Shown piece by piece: positions 15,469 through 25,267 of a stretch of 64,000 nt of DNA. Position numbers and translations under genes: made by a program. The stretch spans positions 868,001 through 932,000 of the forward strand of contig NC_015578.1 in the NCBI RefSeq assembly GCF_000214375.1, in the 5' to 3' direction. The stretch's first letter is position 1; every line of letters begins with the position of its first letter. Source of the DNA: Treponema primitia ZAS-2 (lineage in GTDB: Bacteria > Spirochaetota > Spirochaetia > Treponematales > Breznakiellaceae). The notes below the pieces were generated by a model that did no database searches, had not been told where the DNA came from, and saw only the letters and a list, made by a program, of their open reading frames with translations.

Positions 15469-16558
15469 GCCGGGCGCCGGCGTTTCCGCCAGGGACGCCC
15501 TACGGCATACCTGGCAGGAACATTTACGGCATAAGGTCTTTATTATTGTGCTGCTCCTGGGCTTGCTGGTTTTCCTCTGCCTTTCGGGGCTTTCCGTGGG
15601 CGGAGCTTCCTATAACATTGCCGAAAGCTGGCGGGCTCTTATTTCCGGTATAGGCAGGTCCCGGGAGGACATGGAGTTGAGCCATCAGATTTTATGGCAG
15701 CTTCGGGTTCCCCGGGTGTTTATGGCAGCGGTATGCGGAAGCGGCCTTGCCCTGGCGGGGCTTATGATGCAGACCATCCTGCGTAACCCCCTGGCAAGCC
15801 CCTATACCCTGGGGATTTCTTCCGCCGCCTCTTTTGGGGCAGCCCTCGCTATCATCCTAAAAAAGGGAGTAACAGATTTATTACCCTTTTATGTTCCCTA
15901 CGATTACCTTATCGGAGCTAACGCCTTTTGTTTTACCCTGTTATCAACTCTCGCAATTTACTTCCTTTCCAAAAGTCAGAAAGTTACCCCCGAGACCATC
16001 GTGCTTTTTGGAGTGGCGGTGTCCTATATTTTTTCCGCCGGAGTTTCCCTGCTGCAATATATCGGAAAATCAGAAGAATTAGCTGCCCTGGCTTATTGGA
16101 TGTTTGGGAGCCTTTCCAAGGCAAACTGGAGCAAACTGAAAATATCCTGCCTGATAGTCCTGGGGATATTTATCCTGAGTTACCGCAAGGCCTGGGATTT
16201 CAACCTTCTTATGCTGGGGGATGAGGATGCCAAAAGCATGGGCATCAATGTAGAACGGCTCAGGGTAATGGGGCTGCTGCTGGCGTCCTTTATTACCGCA
16301 GTAATTGTGAGTATGCTGGGTCCTATTGGATTTATCGGCCTTGCGGCTCCCCACCTGGGGAGAATTCTGGTGGGCGGAGATCACCGCTTTCTTATACCCA
16401 TCTCCTGTCTCCTTGGTATGGTTTTACTGACCCTGGCTGACACATTGGCCAGGACCATCTTTTCTCCGGTGGTGATCCCTGTGGGGATAGTTACCTCCGC
16501 TATTGGAGTTCCCCTGCTTATTTACCTTATTATGAAAAGGCGGAAAGAACATTGGTAA
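15461..16558 (+). CDS. FecCD-family ABC transporter permease
   Basis: The 365-residue integral membrane protein has about nine to ten hydrophobic helices and the FecCD signatures RVPRVFMAAVCGSGLALAG and NPLASPYTLGISSAASFGA (read in overlapping parts), plus GPIGFIGLAAPHLGR before the C-terminal helices. It forms the membrane channel with the ATPase encoded next. It overlaps the binding-protein gene by 8 bases and the ATPase gene by 7, so translation is coupled. Confidence 0.92.
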   Translation: MSEPGAGVSARDALRHTWQEHLRHKVFIIVLLLGLLVFLCLSGLSVGGASYNIAESWRALISGIGRSREDMELSHQILWQLRVPRVFMAAVCGSGLALAGLMMQTILRNPLASPYTLGISSAASFGAALAIILKKGVTDLLPFYVPYDYLIGANAFCFTLLSTLAIYFLSKSQKVTPETIVLFGVAVSYIFSAGVSLLQYIGKSEELAALAYWMFGSLSKANWSKLKISCLIVLGIFILSYRKAWDFNLLMLGDEDAKSMGINVERLRVMGLLLASFITAVIVSMLGPIGFIGLAAPHLGRILVGGDHRFLIPISCLLGMVLLTLADTLARTIFSPVVIPVGIVTSAIGVPLLIYLIMKRRKEHW

Positions 16559-17319
16559 CTTTAAAAACAGAAAAACTGTCATTTAGTTATAAAACTCATA
16601 AGGTTTTCATGGATATAAGCCTGGACGCCTGTGAAGGGGAAATTCTCAGTCTGGTAGGTCCCAATGGGGCGGGCAAAACAACTTTCCTTAAGTGTATCAA
16701 CCGTCTTCTGGTTCCTACCGCAGGGAGAGTTACTATCCATAATCAGGATGTGGCGGGCTTAAAAAGGTCTGAACTTGCGAAACTGGCCGCCTATGTTCCC
16801 CAGGCGGCGACGCCAACCTTCCCCATTACCGTATTCGACACAATCCTTCTCGGCCGTAGGCCCTACCTTAACTGGCGGCCAGGGGAAAGGGATCTGGATA
16901 TGGTGTCCGATATTATAGACCGGATGGATCTTGGCTCTCTTGCCATGCGGGATCTGGGGGAAATTTCAGGTGGGGAACGACAGAAGGTGATTGTGGCAAA
17001 GGCGATTGTGCAGGAACCAAAGGTCTTGCTCCTTGATGAGCCGACCACCTATCTGGATCTGAAATACCAGTTAAAGATAATGCAATTCATTCGGGATCTG
17101 ATTGATGAAAAGCATATCTGCGCCCTGATAACCACCCATGACTTAAATATGGCCATGCAATTTTCAGATCGCCTGGCGATATTAAAAGATGGCGGGATTG
17201 TCAGCATGGGAAATACGGGCATTTTGACGGAAGAAGTTATTTTGCAGGTATACGGTGTTGAAGCACACCTTCAGCAATATATGGAGAAACCCTTCATGAT
17301 ACCCTTGAAGGCGGTGTAA
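16552..17319 (+). CDS. ABC transporter ATPase of the FecCD-type system
   Basis: This 255-residue cytoplasmic ATPase has Walker A GPNGAGKTT, signature ISGGERQ, Walker B VLLLDEPTT and the switch His in TTHDLN, all intact. Length and layout match BtuD/FecE. It powers the permease encoded immediately upstream. The start is taken as the GTG at 16552, overlapping the permease gene. A hairpin CCCGGCA/TGCCGGG (about 17373-17395) follows before the next gene but lacks a T run. Confidence 0.92.
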   Translation: MVTLKTEKLSFSYKTHKVFMDISLDACEGEILSLVGPNGAGKTTFLKCINRLLVPTAGRVTIHNQDVAGLKRSELAKLAAYVPQAATPTFPITVFDTILLGRRPYLNWRPGERDLDMVSDIIDRMDLGSLAMRDLGEISGGERQKVIVAKAIVQEPKVLLLDEPTTYLDLKYQLKIMQFIRDLIDEKHICALITTHDLNMAMQFSDRLAILKDGGIVSMGNTGILTEEVILQVYGVEAHLQQYMEKPFMIPLKAV

Positions 17320-17420
17320 TGGGAGATAAGTTCTGAAAGTCCAAGTTTATTTGTTTAGAATTGGCAATACGGCACCCGGCATGGTTTTTGCCGGGTTCAG
17401 CACGAAAGGAGAAATTTAAT

Positions 17421-17945
17421 ATGGATCAAACAAAGTGGGAAAAAGCAAAAGCTTTTCACGGTCATGCCTGTCCCGGGCTTGCGATAGGGTTCAGGGTATG
17501 TGATGCGGTTATTGAAAAAATGGGTGTCAGGGAATCTTCTGACGAGGAGCTTGTCTGTATAACGGAAAATGACGCATGCGGCGTAGATGCGATACAGGCT
17601 CTTATGAGCTGCACCTTTGGTAAAGGTAATCTTATTTTCCGGGATACGGGGAAACATGCGTACACTTTTATAAATCGCAGCTCAGGTAAGACAATGCGAT
17701 TCTATTTTAAGGCAAAAGGGGAAGGGCAGGGCAGGGAACAGTTCCAGGAGTACATTTTAAACGCCCCTGTGGATGAACTTTTTGATTTTAAGGATGTAAA
17801 TGTCCAGGCGCCGGAGTTAGCGAGAAAGTTTCCGTCGTTGATATGCGAAGTATGTGGCGAAAGCGCCGGTGAACACAGGATACGTATACAACAGGGCAAA
17901 GAAGTCTGTCTTGATTGTTATCTTGAATATTCAAGGGTTTTATAG
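17421..17945 (+). CDS. FmdE-family protein with C-terminal zinc ribbon
   Basis: The 174-residue protein shows the FmdE core HGHACPGLAIGFR near the N-terminus and ENDACGVDAIQ near residue 52. It ends in CEVCGESAGEH and CLDC, a four-cysteine zinc-ribbon. FmdE proteins are named from a gene in methanogen molybdenum formylmethanofuran dehydrogenase operons, but most bacterial members have no proven function and often sit with chelate transporters. The start follows AAAGGAG. It lies between two complete FecCD-type systems. A role in metal insertion or metal sensing is inference. Confidence 0.85.
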   Translation: MDQTKWEKAKAFHGHACPGLAIGFRVCDAVIEKMGVRESSDEELVCITENDACGVDAIQALMSCTFGKGNLIFRDTGKHAYTFINRSSGKTMRFYFKAKGEGQGREQFQEYILNAPVDELFDFKDVNVQAPELARKFPSLICEVCGESAGEHRIRIQQGKEVCLDCYLEYSRVL

Positions 17946-17954
17946 GAGTATAAA

Positions 17955-19037
17955 ATGAAAAGAATACTTATTGTATTATGCATAATCCTATTTATTTTTT
18001 CATCCTGTTCAAAAAAACAAATAGCCGAGGTGGTTCCTTCCGCCGCAATACGGACAATAACCGATCTTACAGGCCGTGAAGTAACTATACCACTGCATGT
18101 TACATCAATTATATGTGTGAATGTCGGAACATTACGATTTACTACCTATATGCAGGCATTGGATCTTGTAGCAGGTGTTGAACAAAATGAATTTCAGCCC
18201 AGTATTAATAAGCTTTTTAGCTATATAAACAGGGAAAGGCTTTCTGCTTTACCCGCAATTGGAGATAACGGAAAAACATTTGACGAAGAGATAATAAAGA
18301 TATCTCCGGAAGTAATTATGGCGGCATTTGACCGGGAAAGTGCCGATGCACTTCAGGCAAAAACAGGCATACCTGTTGTGACAATACCCTTAATTGACGA
18401 TGCTTTCGACGAAGCTTGTTTTGATACACTGCGTTTAATGGGTGAGGTTTATGATAAAAAAGCAAGGGCGGAGGAACTTATCGCATATATAAAAACCCTT
18501 AATGTGGATTTCAAAACCCGTATTAAGGATATAAAGCCTCAGAACAAACCCTCGGTTTATGCAGGCGGCATTTCATTTAAAGGCGCTCATGGCTTTGAGG
18601 GAACCGAGGCAAGGTATTCGCCTTTTTATATTATAGACGCCGATAATGTTGCTGACCGGACAGGCCAAAACGGTGCATTTAATATTGATGTGGAACAGGT
18701 ATTGAAGTGGGACCCGGATATTATTTTTCTTGATTTCAACGGACTTGCGCTTATTAAGGAAGATTATGCAAAAAGGCCGGCTTTTTATAATTCCTTTAAT
18801 GCCGTAAAAAATAACAGGGTATATTCGCAAATTTCTTTCCGTTTTAATGCGGTGAATATTGAGCTTGCATTTGCCGATGCCTATTATGCGGCAAAAGTAA
18901 TATACCCCGAGCAATTTGCGGATATTGACCCTGCTGTAAAAGCAGATGAAATATTTGAAAAATTGTTGGGTGTTAAATGTTATGAAATGCTTGAAAAAGC
19001 AGGTTATGCGTTTAGGCAAATTGGAATCAATGAATAA
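17955..19037 (+). CDS. Lipoprotein substrate-binding protein of second FecCD-type transporter
   Basis: The 360-residue protein has a lipobox (LFIFSSC, Cys19), so it is a membrane-anchored receptor. The TroA-like fold begins with TITDLTGREVTIPLHV, typical of iron-complex or corrinoid binding proteins. It differs clearly from the first binding protein at 14407. The gene sits 10 bases after fmdE and overlaps the following permease by 8 bases. From here to 20861 the sequence is noticeably more AT-rich than the genes on either side, which suggests a separate origin for this transporter. Confidence 0.87.
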   Translation: MKRILIVLCIILFIFSSCSKKQIAEVVPSAAIRTITDLTGREVTIPLHVTSIICVNVGTLRFTTYMQALDLVAGVEQNEFQPSINKLFSYINRERLSALPAIGDNGKTFDEEIIKISPEVIMAAFDRESADALQAKTGIPVVTIPLIDDAFDEACFDTLRLMGEVYDKKARAEELIAYIKTLNVDFKTRIKDIKPQNKPSVYAGGISFKGAHGFEGTEARYSPFYIIDADNVADRTGQNGAFNIDVEQVLKWDPDIIFLDFNGLALIKEDYAKRPAFYNSFNAVKNNRVYSQISFRFNAVNIELAFADAYYAAKVIYPEQFADIDPAVKADEIFEKLLGVKCYEMLEKAGYAFRQIGINE

Positions 19038-20097
19038 TTCACTCGGGTTACAGGAATATGAAAAATACCGCGCAAAAAATATTATAGTGATTTTTATTAT
19101 GTTGATAATGCTGTTTATTGTTTCCATAACTGCGATTGCGCTCGGTTCGTATTTTATTCCTATAATTGATATTGCAAAGGCGATATTTGGCAAATCAATA
19201 GATAATAAAATAAACATTGTGATATGGAATATGCGTCTGCCCCGTGTGCTTACAGCGTTTTTGGGAGGCGCGGGGCTGGGCATTTCAGGCTGCGTGTTGC
19301 AGGCAATACTGCGGAACCCCCTGGCTTCAGCATCCACCCTGGGTATCTCTCAGGGCGCGGCATTTGGCGCCGCTTTTGCAATAATTGTTTTAGGAGCGGG
19401 GCTGCAGGGTTCAAGCGCTTCAAGTGGAGTCAGCTTTACCAACCCTGTCCTGGTTTCGGTATGCGCCTTTTTTTTCAGCATGGTTGTTTCTTTGATTATT
19501 TTGGCCCTTTCCCGTTTTGTGAAAATAAGCCCCGAGTCAATGATACTTTCCGGGGTCGCCTTAAGTGCAGTTTTTTCGGGGGCAACAACACTTTTGCAGT
19601 ATTTTGCAAATGATGTTCAGCTTTCCTCGGTTGTATTCTGGACATTCGGCGATCTTGGGAGAACTGGTTGGAGAGAAATTTGTATAATAGGGGTTGTGGT
19701 TATATCGTTTTTGTTGTACTTTATATATAAACGATGGGATTATAATGCCATTGAAAGCGGCGAACAAACTGCAATTAGCCTTGGTGTTGACGTAAATGCC
19801 CTGCGCATTGTCAATATGATTTTTTGCGCTATAACGGCTTCGGTAATTGTGTCTTTTCTCGGTATTGTTAATTTTATCGGCCTGATTGCACCGCATATAG
19901 TACGACGTTTTACCGGTACCAATTACTGTTTTTTGCTGCCGGGTTCCGCCATTATGGGTGCAATTTTGCTTTTACTCGGTGATATTGCCGCACGGATGAT
20001 TATTACGCCTGTTATTCTTCCTATTGGCGCTATAACATCCTTTTTAGGAGGCCCTTTGTTTATGTATATGCTGTTTAGGAGTTCGTCAAAAAGATGA
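19030..20097 (+). CDS. FecCD-family permease of second transporter
   Basis: This integral membrane protein of about 355 residues contains the family motifs RLPRVLTAFLGGAGLGISG, NPLASASTLGISQGAAFGA (read separately) and NFIGLIAPHIVRR, with about nine predicted helices. The ATG at 19030 is preferred over an upstream in-frame ATG inside the previous gene. It pairs with the ATPase gene that overlaps its last 4 bases. Confidence 0.9.
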   Translation: MNNSLGLQEYEKYRAKNIIVIFIMLIMLFIVSITAIALGSYFIPIIDIAKAIFGKSIDNKINIVIWNMRLPRVLTAFLGGAGLGISGCVLQAILRNPLASASTLGISQGAAFGAAFAIIVLGAGLQGSSASSGVSFTNPVLVSVCAFFFSMVVSLIILALSRFVKISPESMILSGVALSAVFSGATTLLQYFANDVQLSSVVFWTFGDLGRTGWREICIIGVVVISFLLYFIYKRWDYNAIESGEQTAISLGVDVNALRIVNMIFCAITASVIVSFLGIVNFIGLIAPHIVRRFTGTNYCFLLPGSAIMGAILLLLGDIAARMIITPVILPIGAITSFLGGPLFMYMLFRSSSKR

Positions 20098-20861
20098 TCG
20101 ATATTAAGAATTTGTATTATCATTACAAAAAAACAAAACCTATTCTGCAGAATTTTAATTTCAGGCTGGATGCAGGTGATCGCTTGGCGATTTTGGGAAA
20201 CAACGGGGTGGGAAAAAGTACGCTTTTAAAATGCCTTACCAGGATAATTTTACCGCAAAAAGGGGAAATGACATTTGAAGGCCAGGATTTGCTGAAAACA
20301 AACCGGGTTTCTTTGGCTAAATGCCTGGCCTTTGTCGCGCAGGATTCCCCTGCTGTGCATATTACGGTTTATGATATGATTATGCTTGGCAGGAAGCCAT
20401 ACATAAAGTGGGGTATACAAGACGAAGACACAGCGACTGTATGTGATGTAATTCGCCGCTTGGATCTTGAAAACCTGGTAACCTGTTTTGTGGACGAGCT
20501 TTCGGGCGGTGAGCGCCAAAAGGTTATGCTTGCCCGCGCCCTTGCCCAGCAGCCCAGGATATTGCTGCTTGATGAACCTACCAGTAATCTTGACATGCGC
20601 AACCAATATGAGGTCCTCAGTTTAATAAAAGAAATAAGTATTGAACATAAAATTGCTGTTATCATGGTTATTCATGATATTAATTTGGCGCTGCGTTTTT
20701 GTAATAAATTTTTACTTATAAAGGATTCAAAAATATTCGATACAGGAGGCGAGGAAATCCTTTCAGGTGAAAAAATCGAAGCTGTTTATGGTATACCGGT
20801 TAGTGTGATCGAGTTGGAAAAAATCCGTTTTGTAGTGCCGGTGCAGAAGCATGATCAATAA
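20094..20861 (+). CDS. ABC ATPase of second FecCD-type transporter
   Basis: The 255-residue ATPase has Walker A GNNGVGKST, signature LSGGERQ, Walker B ILLLDEPTS and the His switch VIHDIN. It is coupled to the permease by an ATGA overlap. Composition is AT-richer than the first ATPase at 16552, and the two are diverged, so the second system is not a recent local duplication. Confidence 0.92.
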   Translation: MIDIKNLYYHYKKTKPILQNFNFRLDAGDRLAILGNNGVGKSTLLKCLTRIILPQKGEMTFEGQDLLKTNRVSLAKCLAFVAQDSPAVHITVYDMIMLGRKPYIKWGIQDEDTATVCDVIRRLDLENLVTCFVDELSGGERQKVMLARALAQQPRILLLDEPTSNLDMRNQYEVLSLIKEISIEHKIAVIMVIHDINLALRFCNKFLLIKDSKIFDTGGEEILSGEKIEAVYGIPVSVIELEKIRFVVPVQKHDQ

Positions 20862-20910
20862 AAAGCCTACGGCGTTTTGCCGGGCCTATCATTTTTACAG
20901 GAGAAATAAC

Positions 20911-22509
20911 ATGAAAAAGTCAACAGTCGGCGGATTGCTTGCGGGCCTTTTGGTTTTAGTTTCAACCCAGCAGCTGAGTGCCGGGGCAAAGCAGGAAGCG
21001 CCACGGGCCAAGGATACCCTGGTGGTTTCTGTGGGCGGGGGCATTACCAGCGGGGACTATGAGCCCTGGGGCTGGGATTATGGATTTGAGGGGATGTCAA
21101 TCTTTCATACTGCGCTGCTCAAAATTAATGTTAATGTTGAGACCGAACCGGATCTTGCCACGGGCTTCACCATTAGTGATGATGGGCTGGTGTATACCTA
21201 TACCCTTCGCAGAGATGTGAAATTTTCCGACGGGACGTCCCTGACGGCGGAGGATGTAGCCTTTACCTATGAGACCGCAAAAAACGCCGGAGGCAGCGTG
21301 GACCTTACCATGCTGAAAAGTATTGAAGTCCTTGACGGCGATACGGTGCGCTTTACCCTGAACAAGGTTTTTTCGCCCTTTATCAGGACTACTGCCCTGG
21401 TGGGTATTATCCCTAAAAAAGGCTACGGTCCCGGCTATTCCCGGAACCCTGTGGGTACAGGGCCCTTTAAGCTCAAACAAATTGATGTCAGCCAGCAGCT
21501 TATAGTGGAGCCGAATCCTTATTATTATGGAATAAAGTCGCCCTTTAAGCAGATTACTTTCCTCAATATTGACGAGCAAACCGCTTTGGCGACGGCCCGG
21601 TCCGGTCAGATCGATGTGGTGATGGTGAATCCTGAGTACGCTAGGGAAACTGTGCGGGGTATGCGCCTGGAAACTATCAAAACTTCTGATAACCGGGGCT
21701 TTAACCTGCCGGTAATTCCCCAAACTACCAATGCTGCGGGGCAGGTGGTGGGCAGCAATGTTACCAGCGATCCGATTGTGCGCCGGGCCCTGAACATCGG
21801 CATAAGCCGGCAGGAGATCATCAACAATGCCCTGAACGGCATCGGGACCCCCAGTTGGATACGCTTTGAGGGGCTGCCCTGGGCCAACGAGGAACCAGGG
21901 CTGAAGGACAGCCAGGTTGATGAGGCCCGGCGAATTCTGCAGCAGGCGGGCTGGGTGGACGGCGATGGTGACGGCATTCGGGAGAAAAACGGGGTGCGCT
22001 GCGAATTCCGCATTACCGGACGGGCGGATGACCTTCAGCGTTACAATCTTGCGGTGGCCCTGAGCGAGAACGCCCGGAAGCTGGGGATCAACATCATTGC
22101 TGAGTCCACAGACTGGCCTCAGGCTCAGCGTTCTGCCCGGGGAATTCCTACTTGCATAGGCACCGGGAGCTACAGTTTTTACGACGTGTTTACGGCCTTC
22201 CATTCTTCCTTAGCGGGGATTGATACGGTGAGCCTGGGCAATTCCCCCATGTATACAAACCCCGCTGTTGATTGGTATATTGATGCTATGCTGGGGGCGA
22301 AAACTGAGGCTGAAGCCTTTGGCTTTGCGAAACAGGCCCAATATGACGGGAAGGGCGGGCCTAATGTGGACTTGCCCTACCTGTGGCTGGTGACCATTGA
22401 CCATACTTACTTTGTACGGGATGGCCTCAGCCTGGGGGTGCAGCGGATACACCCCCATGGTCACGGGATGCCGGTGATCCAGAACCTGAACGAATGGAAG
22501 TACCAATAG
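20911..22509 (+). CDS. Extracellular solute-binding protein family 5 (NikA/OppA/DppA type)
   Basis: This 532-residue periplasmic receptor has a signal peptide (1-25, ending LSAGAKQE). The SBP_bac_5 fold shows LATGFTISDDGLVYTYTLR and FSDGTSLTAEDVAFTYE (read separately) and NPVGTGPFKL. Members bind dipeptides, oligopeptides or nickel chelates. Neighbouring metal-chelate systems favour nickel or a metallophore, but the ligand is not proven. The ATG at 20911 follows CAGGAGA; the upstream in-frame ATG at 20851 lies within the previous gene. It heads a five-gene transporter operon. Confidence 0.88.
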   Translation: MKKSTVGGLLAGLLVLVSTQQLSAGAKQEAPRAKDTLVVSVGGGITSGDYEPWGWDYGFEGMSIFHTALLKINVNVETEPDLATGFTISDDGLVYTYTLRRDVKFSDGTSLTAEDVAFTYETAKNAGGSVDLTMLKSIEVLDGDTVRFTLNKVFSPFIRTTALVGIIPKKGYGPGYSRNPVGTGPFKLKQIDVSQQLIVEPNPYYYGIKSPFKQITFLNIDEQTALATARSGQIDVVMVNPEYARETVRGMRLETIKTSDNRGFNLPVIPQTTNAAGQVVGSNVTSDPIVRRALNIGISRQEIINNALNGIGTPSWIRFEGLPWANEEPGLKDSQVDEARRILQQAGWVDGDGDGIREKNGVRCEFRITGRADDLQRYNLAVALSENARKLGINIIAESTDWPQAQRSARGIPTCIGTGSYSFYDVFTAFHSSLAGIDTVSLGNSPMYTNPAVDWYIDAMLGAKTEAEAFGFAKQAQYDGKGGPNVDLPYLWLVTIDHTYFVRDGLSLGVQRIHPHGHGMPVIQNLNEWKYQ

Positions 22510-22513
22510 CATA

Positions 22514-23500
22514 ATGAAGCAATTTTTGAAGTACCTGGCTGGTTCAAGTTTCCGCTTAGTATTGCTGCTTTTTGGGGTGAGCCTTTTCAGCTTTATCCTG
22601 GTGGTTTCATCCCCCGTAGACCCGGTCAGTTCCTTTGTGGGCATCGAAAATGGGGTGTCCGATGAGCAGCGGGCCCTGGTGGCTGCCTATTGGGGGCTGG
22701 ACCAGGGGCCGGTGGAACGCTATGGTATCTGGCTGAAAAATGTACTTCACGGCAACCTGGGTACTTCCATGCTTTTCCGGCGGCCTGTAAGATCGGTGCT
22801 GGCGGAGCGGGCCCTGGCTTCTCTGGCACTAATGCTGACTGCCTGGGTATTCTCCGGCATCCTGGGCTTTACCCTGGGGGTTATCTGCGGGGCAAAACCT
22901 AACAGTGTTTTTGATAAATGTATGCGCACCTTCTGCTTTATCCTTTCATCAACCCCTGTGTTTTGGGTAGGACTGCTGCTGCTCATTGTCTTTGCGGTCA
23001 ACCTGGGCTGGTTCCCCATCGGTTTTGCCACGCCCATTGGCAAGGCTGCCGCTGATGTGACCCTGGGGGATCGTATCTACCACCTGATACTCCCGGCACT
23101 AACCCTGAGCATCACCGGCATTTCAGGGATAGTCCTCCACACCCGGCAGAAACTTATGGACGTGCTTAACAGCGAGTACATCATCTTCGCCAGGGCACGG
23201 GGTGAAAGCCTGTGGACTGCGGTGCGGCGGCATGGCTTACGGAATATAGCCCTGCCTGCGCTGACCCTGCAATTTGCTTCTTTTAGCGAACTTTTCGGCG
23301 GTTCTGTGCTGGCGGAAAATGTCTTTTCCTACCCCGGGCTGGGGAGCGCCGCCAGCCTGGCCGGTATCAGGGGAGATGCTCAGCTCCTCCTGGGGGTGGC
23401 CCTTTTTTCGGTATTCTTTGTGTTCATCGGGAACCTCACAGCCAACTTGCTCTACGGAGTCTTTGATCCCCGGATCAGGGAAGGGGGCAAGCACCCATGA
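22514..23500 (+). CDS. ABC permease (NikB/DppB type)
   Basis: The 328-residue protein has about six transmembrane helices and the BPD_transp_1 coupling region ARARGESLWTAVRRHGLRN near residue 225. An N-terminal helix with the family-typical FSFILVVSSPVDPV precedes the loop. It forms the transporter channel together with the protein encoded next. Confidence 0.9.
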   Translation: MKQFLKYLAGSSFRLVLLLFGVSLFSFILVVSSPVDPVSSFVGIENGVSDEQRALVAAYWGLDQGPVERYGIWLKNVLHGNLGTSMLFRRPVRSVLAERALASLALMLTAWVFSGILGFTLGVICGAKPNSVFDKCMRTFCFILSSTPVFWVGLLLLIVFAVNLGWFPIGFATPIGKAAADVTLGDRIYHLILPALTLSITGISGIVLHTRQKLMDVLNSEYIIFARARGESLWTAVRRHGLRNIALPALTLQFASFSELFGGSVLAENVFSYPGLGSAASLAGIRGDAQLLLGVALFSVFFVFIGNLTANLLYGVFDPRIREGGKHP

Positions 23501-24330
23501 TACAAGCTTTTCCTTTTAACCGCCGGATAAAAACACTGTTGCTGACTAGTTCGATACTTTTACTGCTTTTGGTAATAGCCCTGGCGGGGCTTACCATGAA
23601 TAGCGCCCGTTACAGCCCGGACTATTCGGTCAAGCTCTTTGGCCCTTCCCTTAGCCACCCTTTCGGCACCGATTATTTGGGGCGGGATATGTTTTTCCGC
23701 ACCGTAAAGGGCCTTTCCACCAGCATTCTTATCGGAACTTTGGCTGCCACGGTGAGCGCCATTATCGCCCTGACCCTGGGGCTTGTCGCGGCAAGCGCGG
23801 GGGGTGCCGTGGATAAGATCATTGCCTATTTTGTGGATCTCTTTATGGGGGTGCCCCACTTAGTATTACTGATGCTGATAGCCTATATGATGGGCAAGGG
23901 TTTCCGGGGGGTTACCCTTGCGGTGGCCCTGACCCACTGGGCTTCCCTGAGCCGGGTCATCCGGGCTGAGGTGCTTCAGGTGCGGGAAGCCCAGTATGTT
24001 AAAATCGCCCGGAAGCTCGGGAAAACCCAGGCCATGGTGGCTTTTCAGCACATATTGCCCCACGTGCTGCCCCAGTTTATCATCGGGCTCATCCTGCTCT
24101 TCCCCCATGCGATACTCCATGAGGCGAGCATTACCTTTCTGGGCTTTGGCCTTTCGGTGGATACCCCGGCTATCGGCATTATCCTTTCGGAATCCTTAAA
24201 CCATATTGCTACAGGCAAGTGGTACCTGGTGTTTTTTCCCGGCGTATCCCTGGTAATTATCGTGATGCTCTTTAACAAGTTGGGGGAGCAGTTAAAGCTC
24301 CTGTTTGATCCCGCCAGTGCCCAGGAGTAG
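23497..24330 (+). CDS. ABC permease (NikC/DppC type)
   Basis: The 277-residue membrane protein carries the DppC-type HPFGTDYLGRDMFFR motif in the N-terminal loop and the EAQYVKIARKLGK coupling helix near residue 165. ATGA overlap with the preceding permease indicates coupling. It is the second half of the channel. Confidence 0.9.
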   Translation: MIQAFPFNRRIKTLLLTSSILLLLLVIALAGLTMNSARYSPDYSVKLFGPSLSHPFGTDYLGRDMFFRTVKGLSTSILIGTLAATVSAIIALTLGLVAASAGGAVDKIIAYFVDLFMGVPHLVLLMLIAYMMGKGFRGVTLAVALTHWASLSRVIRAEVLQVREAQYVKIARKLGKTQAMVAFQHILPHVLPQFIIGLILLFPHAILHEASITFLGFGLSVDTPAIGIILSESLNHIATGKWYLVFFPGVSLVIIVMLFNKLGEQLKLLFDPASAQE

Positions 24331-24334
24331 GAAT

Positions 24335-25267
24335 ATGAGTCAGACTATTCTTGGTGTGAAGGAACTTACCGTAGAATTCCGCCGGTATAATAGTGCAGCA
24401 AAACTGCTCGGACTGGATCAAAGTAATCTCCGGGTGATCCACAATTTAAGTGTGTCTGTCGCTGAAGGGGAAATTGTGGCGGTAGCCGGCGCTTCCGGTT
24501 CGGGAAAAAGCCTTTTAGCCGGGGCCATCCTGGGGATACTGCCCGCCAATGCTTCTGTAAGCGGGGAAATGTCTTTTTACGGCCAGCCCCTGACAGAAAA
24601 ACTACAGGAACAGATCCGTGGCCGGGAGCTGGCCCTGATACCCCAGTCAACCGCCTACCTGGACCCCCTGATGCGGGTGGGCAAACAGATTATCGGCATT
24701 AGGGGCAGTGATGAAAAGCGGGAGGCTATTTTTCGGCGATACAACTTGGAGGAATCAGTGGCACGGCTGTTCCCCTTCCAGCTTTCCGGGGGCATGACCC
24801 GGCGTATCCTGCTTTCCACCGCCATCATCGGCGATGCCAAGCTGATAGTCGCTGATGAGCCCACACCGGGGATGAGCGTCGATATGGCCCGCCGGGTATT
24901 CAGCCACTTCCGGGAACTTGCCGATGAGGGAACAGGAACGCTGCTCATCACCCACGACATTGATCTGGCGGTGGAATTCGCCGACCGGGTGGCGGTTTTC
25001 TATGCCGGGTCCACTGTGGAGATCGCCCCGGCGGGGGACTTTAAGACGGGGGTAGAAGTTCTTCGCCACCCCTATTCAAAGGCCCTGTGGCAGGCCATAC
25101 CCCAGAACGGCTTTACCCCGACGCCGGGTTCCCAGCCCTATGCGGGAGCCCTGCCTGAGGGCTGTGCCTTTGCGCCCCGCTGTCCTCTGCGGACTGAGGC
25201 CTGTGAAGAACCGGTTTCCATGCGGAAACTGCGGGGAGGGGAGGTGCGCTGTGTCCACGCTGTTTGA
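24335..25267 (+). CDS. ABC ATPase (NikD/DppD type)
   Basis: This ATPase of about 310 residues has Walker A GASGSGKS, Walker B LIVADEPTPGM and the D-loop/switch ITHDID. The signature is LSGGMTRR. The C-terminal oligopeptide/nickel-family extension with cysteines (EGCAFAPRCPLRTEAC) is present; in Dpp/Opp ATPases this region binds an iron-sulphur cluster. The ATG at 24335 is chosen, as GTAGGAAT precedes it and the earlier ATG lies in the permease gene. Confidence 0.9.
   Translation: MSQTILGVKELTVEFRRYNSAAKLLGLDQSNLRVIHNLSVSVAEGEIVAVAGASGSGKSLLAGAILGILPANASVSGEMSFYGQPLTEKLQEQIRGRELALIPQSTAYLDPLMRVGKQIIGIRGSDEKREAIFRRYNLEESVARLFPFQLSGGMTRRILLSTAIIGDAKLIVADEPTPGMSVDMARRVFSHFRELADEGTGTLLITHDIDLAVEFADRVAVFYAGSTVEIAPAGDFKTGVEVLRHPYSKALWQAIPQNGFTPTPGSQPYAGALPEGCAFAPRCPLRTEACEEPVSMRKLRGGEVRCVHAV

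Noticed and set aside
21097-22203. 368-codon minus-strand frame
   Set aside because: It overlaps the family-5 solute-binding protein entirely and shows no independent homology pattern.
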